From Anaerolineales bacterium (GTDB taxonomy: Bacteria > Chloroflexota > Anaerolineae > Anaerolineales > E44-bin32), in NCBI GenBank assembly GCA_016927115.1, contig JAFGNH010000058.1:1-34770 (forward strand): a stretch of DNA of 34,770 bases, written 5' to 3'. The notes beneath the pieces were generated by a model. It searched no databases, was not told the origin of the DNA, and was given only the letters and a program-made list of their open reading frames with translations. The position numbers and the translations under genes are program-made. Below, piece after piece: positions 30,818-34,770 of this stretch (position 1 is its first letter; the number at the start of each line of letters is the position of its first letter).

Positions 30818-31298
30818 GCAGTTCCTTTCACACCAATCCGCCAGGTACCGAATCACAGCTGGCGATTTTAAATATATAGACGGCAAAAACAGTAAAAAGG
30901 GACAGATCACGGGATAGATAAGCCTGTGCCTGTGCCTGTCTTCTACATCCCGCGCACACACATTTTTAACCTTTACGAGAGTGCAGCAGCAAGGTATCCA
31001 TGTTTTTGCAAAACAATCAGATAGAACAGGCCCCGGGAGGAGCGCCATCACTGTACAACTCTGAAAGATACACCGGTTTGGTCCCTTCAACCAATGGAAA
31101 CAGCCGGAGAATCTGCAGCAGCTTCCCGGCCTTCAGCCTGCCTGATCCTCCTGGTACATTCCCCGGCCTGGCGGCTACGAGGGGGGATACCTGTGCCGGC
31201 AATCCCGAAACTTCCATGTGAAGCACCAAAGTTGACAGCAAAATATTCAGGAGTACCCTGATTACGCAGCACAAATTCAAACGGTATTGGAGAGCACC
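30818..31298. promoter_or_regulatory. Divergent intergenic region of sigma-factor and methyltransferase genes
   Basis: About 480 bases without a convincing gene. Towards the methyltransferase gene, TTGACA (31232-31237) and TACCCT (31254-31259) are 16 bases apart on the plus strand. On the minus strand an AT-rich run near 30868-30895 (TATATA) could hold the sigma-factor promoter. Small frames here have no ribosome binding site or family match. Confidence 0.35.
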
Positions 31299-31916
31299 AT
31301 GATTGCCGGCGAGTTCCTGTTCCGCATGCTTTTTATCCTATCGTTCTGCCTTGTTTTGCTGATCCGATTGTATTTCGGCTTTCGTTTGAAAAAAGAGCGC
31401 TGGAGCAGCTGGCAGGTGGATGAACAGGCTGTAGCGCGCGAGGGGACCGCCATAATCGCTCTGCGTCTGGCCGGTTTCCTGCTGTTGCTGGGGGCCTTCG
31501 TGCTCTATATTGATGATCCTGCCTGGCAGCAAATATTGAAAATCCCCTTCCCCGCCTGGGTGCGTACCGCCGGTGCGCTGCTGGCCCTTGTTTCCATTCT
31601 GCTGCTCGCCTGGACCCATGCCGCACTGGGCAGGCACTGGTCCACCAATCTGACGATCCAGGAGAAGCACACACTGGTCACAAATGGACCTTACCGCTTT
31701 GTCCGTCACCCGATGTACACCGCCCTGATCGGTTACTTTATTGGGGCGGGCCTGCTATCGGCACACCTCCTCCTGCTTCTGATCTTCGCAGCAGCGACCG
31801 TGTTTCTGCTGACCCGGACAGGCAGGGAAGAAGCGATGATGATCGAAAGCTTCGGCGAAGCCTATCTTGTATATCGCGAGCACACCGGGCTGCTCCTTCC
31901 GTGGCTGAAACGCTGA
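31299..31916 (+). CDS. Isoprenylcysteine carboxyl methyltransferase / phospholipid methyltransferase-like membrane protein
   Basis: A 205-residue membrane protein with about five helices. The C-terminal half has the signature of the ICMT/PEMT superfamily: LGRHWSTNLTI, then LVTNGPYRFVRHPMYTA, which binds S-adenosylmethionine, and the final REEAMMIESFGEAYLVYREHTG. Bacterial members methylate lipids, amines or other small hydrophobic substrates; the substrate is unknown here. The ATG follows GGAGAG; a TTG four codons earlier is less likely. It stands alone between divergent and convergent units. Confidence 0.85.
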   Translation: MIAGEFLFRMLFILSFCLVLLIRLYFGFRLKKERWSSWQVDEQAVAREGTAIIALRLAGFLLLLGAFVLYIDDPAWQQILKIPFPAWVRTAGALLALVSILLLAWTHAALGRHWSTNLTIQEKHTLVTNGPYRFVRHPMYTALIGYFIGAGLLSAHLLLLLIFAAATVFLLTRTGREEAMMIESFGEAYLVYREHTGLLLPWLKR

Positions 31917-32267
31917 CCGGATAAAAGTATCAGGAGTTTATACTGTCCGCATCCCGGGAAAAATAGTCTGCTCATCTCACACTATACGGGGGCATTAAAA
32001 AATTCTCAGCCCTTCCAGCTATCTGTTGGTATCGGGGCTGTGATTGGAAAACAGCCTGCCTGCTCTCAATCAATCCCATTCATAACAAATGTCTGCGTAT
32101 CCAGAAATCGTACCGGGACTCTATCGCCCGCTTAAAGCACAAACTGCCGCTGCCGCAGCTGCGATGAGCGATCCACTAGCCATCCGGGGATACTGCCGGA
32201 TAAAACGCGTTGAAGGAAATTTTTCAAGGGATCATTTGAAATCAGCGGGGGATAAACCTTAACCCGG
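31917..32267. other. Gap between convergent methyltransferase and permease genes
   Basis: About 350 bases. I see no reading frame with support, no obvious terminator hairpin with a T tract, and no repeat. Confidence 0.3.
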
Positions 32268-33098
32268 TTATCCCTTCATTGCCCCGGCCATCAAGCCGCG
32301 GATGAAATACCGTCCCAGGAAAATATAGATCAGCAGGGTCGGCAGGGCCGCCAGCAGGGCGCCCGCCATCTGAACATTCCATTCCACGATCTGACTTCCA
32401 GCCAGGTTGTTCAGTGCCACCGTGATCGGCCATGCCTGTGGGTTTGTGAGAATGATAGCAAATAGGAATTCATTCCATATCGAGGTGAACTGCCAGATGA
32501 TCACCACCACGAATCCGGGTGCAGATAACGGGAAGATAATCCAGCGATAGATGCCAAGAAAATCAGCGCCATCTATCCGGCTGGCCTGCAGAACTTCGGT
32601 GGGAATATTGGCGTAGTAATTACGGAAAATCAGGGTCGTAATCGGGATCCCATAGATCACATGCACCAGAATCAACCCCGGGATACCGCCATATAGATGG
32701 ATCGTCTGCATGAAACGCACCAGTGGGATAAGGATGCTCTGGTAAGGAATGAACATACCGAATAGGATCAGAGTGAAGATGATATCGGAGCCTTTGAACT
32801 TCCACTTGGACAGGACATAGCCATTCATAGATCCCAGGGCGGAGGAAAACAACGCCGCTGGAATCGTCAACCGCAGACTGTTCTTGAGAAATGGCCACAG
32901 CTTCTCAAACGCGGCGGAAAAGTTTTCAAAATTGATACTGGAAGGCAGATCCCACATTGTCTGCAGGTTCACTTCTGCAAAACCCTTAAGTCCGGTAATA
33001 AAAAGCAAATAGATGGGAAGCAGGTAAATAATGGCAGCCAGGATCAGCGCCAGGTAGTTGAGCACGGTCCCGAGGATTCGAAGTGGTTTGGCGTTCAT
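32268..33098 (-). CDS. Sugar ABC transporter permease, MalG type (second operon)
   Basis: A 276-residue permease with about six helices. The EAA loop is IPTEVLQASRIDGADFLG followed by IYRWIIFPLSAP. Its ATG overlaps the stop of the upstream permease (ATGA). It is the last gene of the leftward operon; no ATPase gene follows within the window. It is only distantly similar to the permease at 21489, so the operons are not recent duplicates. Confidence 0.93.
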   Translation of the reverse strand: MNAKPLRILGTVLNYLALILAAIIYLLPIYLLFITGLKGFAEVNLQTMWDLPSSINFENFSAAFEKLWPFLKNSLRLTIPAALFSSALGSMNGYVLSKWKFKGSDIIFTLILFGMFIPYQSILIPLVRFMQTIHLYGGIPGLILVHVIYGIPITTLIFRNYYANIPTEVLQASRIDGADFLGIYRWIIFPLSAPGFVVVIIWQFTSIWNEFLFAIILTNPQAWPITVALNNLAGSQIVEWNVQMAGALLAALPTLLIYIFLGRYFIRGLMAGAMKG

Positions 33099-33982
33099 AA
33101 CTCTGTCTCCTCGCGGGTACCGAAGACCAGGTAGGGGACAATCACAATCGCAACGGTGATCAGCATGATAATACCGATGGTCGCACCCCGGGCGAAGTTA
33201 TTGGCATCAAAGGAAGTCGTCCACATGTAAATAGCAGGCACATCGAGACGGATATCTTTGCCACTGATCGCCACGATGAGATCGAAAATTTTCAGTGAGG
33301 TGTGCCCAAGGATAATGACGGCGCTCAAGGTGATCGGTCGCAGAAGGGGGAGAATGATATGCCGGAACGTCTGCAGCTCATTGGCGCCGTCCACCATGGC
33401 AGCTTCACGCAGCTCCAGCGGGATGCTTTGAATCCCGCTCAGGTACAGCGCCATGGTGAATCCGGACATCTGCCACACAGCCGGAATAACGATAAAGGCG
33501 ATCCCCCAATCCGGCGTCGTATGCCAGTTGCTGATCAGGAAATCAAGCCCGAGCCTGTCAAAGAGAAGATTCAGGCCGCTCATTCGTGTGCCGGTAGCCG
33601 GGTTCATCAGCCAGCGCCAGGCCACACCTGTTACGATGAAGGAAACAGCCATCGGGAAAAGAAAAATATTGCGGAAGATATTCGCCCCTTTACGGGTGCG
33701 GTCCAGCAGCAGGGCCAACAGAAGCCCGAAAATCAGGCATGCGGCCAGAAAAAGAACGGTAAAAATGGCGGTGTTACGAAGATCGATCATGAACCTGCGG
33801 TCGTGGAATAATTCCGTGTAGTTCTCCAATCCAACCCAGGTATAATCAGGGAGCAGCCCCTGCCAGGCGCTGAAAGACACCTTCACCGACCAGCCGATAA
33901 ATCCGTAAACAAAAATAGCAATCGCCAAAATGGACGGTGAGATAAAAAGTATCGAAAAAAGCCGGTCCTTATTAATATGCAT
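33095..33982 (-). CDS. Sugar ABC transporter permease, MalF type (second operon)
   Basis: A 295-residue permease of the glucose/mannose-type CUT1 group with six helices. The EAA loop is IPLELREAAMVDGANEL followed by TFRHIILPLLRP. The N-terminus begins MHINKDRLFSILFISPSILAIAIFVYG in segments, a short cytoplasmic tail plus the first helix. It lies 113 bases downstream of the binding-protein gene, separated from it by a hairpin. Confidence 0.93.
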   Translation of the reverse strand: MHINKDRLFSILFISPSILAIAIFVYGFIGWSVKVSFSAWQGLLPDYTWVGLENYTELFHDRRFMIDLRNTAIFTVLFLAACLIFGLLLALLLDRTRKGANIFRNIFLFPMAVSFIVTGVAWRWLMNPATGTRMSGLNLLFDRLGLDFLISNWHTTPDWGIAFIVIPAVWQMSGFTMALYLSGIQSIPLELREAAMVDGANELQTFRHIILPLLRPITLSAVIILGHTSLKIFDLIVAISGKDIRLDVPAIYMWTTSFDANNFARGATIGIIMLITVAIVIVPYLVFGTREETEL

Positions 33983-34046
33983 CCCTACCCCAAATAGTTA
34001 TCGCAATCATGGCAAGAATTGTACTCTGAAGATCAAGTTTTAATCA

Positions 34047-34071
34047 GGGTGGCTCATGTTCTGAGCCACCC
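34047..34071 (-). terminator. Hairpin between second binding-protein and permease genes
   Basis: GGGTGGCTCA (34047-34056) and TGAGCCACCC (34062-34071) form a perfect 10-bp stem with a five-base loop. On the coding (minus) strand it is followed by TGATTAAAACTT, not a T tract, so partial termination or mRNA protection is likelier than full termination. Confidence 0.65.
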
Positions 34072-34095
34072 TTTATTCAATTGTCTCTTAAAATC

Positions 34096-34770
34096 TTACT
34101 GGCATGGGCCTGATGAAGCGCAGGCAGTGGTCAATGCAGCCTGGAAGGCTTCGACATCACCATCCGCCAGGTACAGGCCGATAGCGGTATCAATCTCCGA
34201 CTTCCAGTTGTCGTTGGCAACCACACCATGAGTCAGCGAGCCCACTACTTCACCTGTGGACCAGTCTTCCATCGCCGACTGCAGGTATTCATCGAACAGG
34301 GCCGGATCGCAGTCCGTGCGGGCACAAATCGAGCCCTTGATCGGGTTGAAGGCTTCCTGTCCAGCTTTCGATCCAGCCACGGTCAGCCATGTCAGTGCGC
34401 CGGCCTCATTGGGGGGATTCATCGGCAGCACGAAGCTGTCCGACAGGAACTGGAACACGCCATCCGAACCAGGCGTTGCTGCCCAGCCGAAGCCGGTGCG
34501 AGGCTCGAGGTCCAGGCTCTTGAAAAAGCCTTCCGCCCAGTCGCCCATGATAGTGAAGGCGGCATCGCCGTCTACCACCAGTTGGGCAGCCTGGTCCCAG
34601 CTCAGGGTCGAAGCATCGGTGTTGGTGTAGGATAACACCATATCGAAGTTTTCAAGCGCACCCGTCACCACATCGCTGTCCCAGGCCGTATCACCGGACC
34701 ACAGACCGTTGTATTCATCGACGGTCATGGAGCCGAGCAGGACGGTTTCGAACAGGTGCATGGTCGTCCA
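34096..34770 (-). CDS. Sugar ABC transporter substrate-binding protein (partial, 5' end outside window)
   Basis: The last 224 residues of a family 1 solute-binding protein, open through the window edge. Seen are AAQLVVDGDAAFTIMGDWAEGFF, FGWAATPGSDGVFQFLSDSFVLP and a C-terminal pair of cysteines near ACASSGPCQ. The FLSDSFVLP block is characteristic of glucose/mannose-type binding proteins (GtsA group), which suggests a monosaccharide substrate. The N-terminal signal peptide is not visible. It is the first visible gene of the leftward importer operon. Confidence 0.88.
   Translation of the reverse strand, partial: WTTMHLFETVLLGSMTVDEYNGLWSGDTAWDSDVVTGALENFDMVLSYTNTDASTLSWDQAAQLVVDGDAAFTIMGDWAEGFFKSLDLEPRTGFGWAATPGSDGVFQFLSDSFVLPMNPPNEAGALTWLTVAGSKAGQEAFNPIKGSICARTDCDPALFDEYLQSAMEDWSTGEVVGSLTHGVVANDNWKSEIDTAIGLYLADGDVEAFQAALTTACASSGPCQ

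Noticed and set aside
31000-31221. Plus-strand frame of 73 residues upstream of the methyltransferase gene
   Set aside because: No ribosome binding site and low-complexity Pro/Ser/Gly composition; the region reads as intergenic.
1-34770. CRISPR array, prophage, integron, tRNA or rRNA genes
   Set aside because: No regularly spaced repeats with unique spacers, no integrase or phage genes, and no cloverleaf or rRNA-like stretch were seen; the only tandem array (27100-27141) has 14-base units without spacers.

Overview
The window looks like a chromosomal segment from a moderately GC-rich, free-living bacterium. A member of the Chloroflexota (Anaerolineae-like) is my best guess, from the co-occurrence of an LCP-family protein, a compact aro operon with a shikimate kinase-dehydroquinate synthase fusion, several CUT1-type sugar ABC operons without a local ATPase, and a sigma factor paired with an anti-sigma-like propeller protein. 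That placement rests on gene content, not on a marker gene. No rRNA, tRNA, CRISPR array, transposase or phage gene was recognised.

Left part (1-11,190). A short MITE-like non-coding repeat (21-263) precedes an LCP-family wall-polymer ligase gene and a 46-residue glycine-zipper membrane peptide with a strong ribosome binding site. A leftward AroH-type chorismate mutase then faces away from a rightward aromatic operon. The operon encodes DAHP synthase, prephenate dehydrogenase, EPSP synthase, shikimate dehydrogenase, chorismate synthase, a shikimate kinase/dehydroquinate synthase fusion, type II dehydroquinase and an aminotransferase. Together these cover every step from PEP plus erythrose-4-phosphate to tyrosine; only prephenate dehydratase is absent. 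Before the first gene lies a sigma70-type promoter, a 25-codon leader peptide with eight consecutive Phe/Tyr codons, and a perfect 10-bp stem followed by eight T residues. This is the layout of a ribosome-mediated attenuator.

Middle part (11,544-27,202). A membrane-bound MASE3-like/PAS/GGDEF cyclase gene is followed by a carbohydrate locus. Leftward: a LacD-like class I aldolase and a KbaZ/GatZ-family protein. Rightward: a DeoR regulator, an amidohydrolase, a double-SIS sugar-phosphate isomerase/deaminase (AgaS-like), a lipoprotein sugar-binding protein, two permeases, a GH114 endo-alpha-1,4-polygalactosaminidase-like lipoprotein, a MelA-type GH4 glycosidase, a polytopic GT39-like membrane protein and a PfkB sugar kinase. 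The two arms start from promoters whose -10 boxes overlap. My reading is a galactosamine-polymer utilisation system: GH114 cuts the polymer outside, the ABC importer takes up oligomers, GH4 releases monosaccharides, and a deaminase, kinase and aldolase send the sugar through tagatose phosphates to glycolysis. The substrate is inferred from the GH114 and SIS genes together; the individual families are much more certain than the pathway.

Right part (27,203-34,770). A Phd/VapC-type toxin-antitoxin pair with a palindromic operator is followed by an ECF sigma factor overlapping a 745-residue membrane-anchored anti-sigma-like protein with a C-terminal beta-propeller. Next come an isoprenylcysteine/phospholipid methyltransferase-type membrane protein and a second, leftward sugar ABC operon (binding protein cut by the window end, plus two permeases). 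Both binding-protein genes in the window are followed by a strong hairpin before the permease genes.
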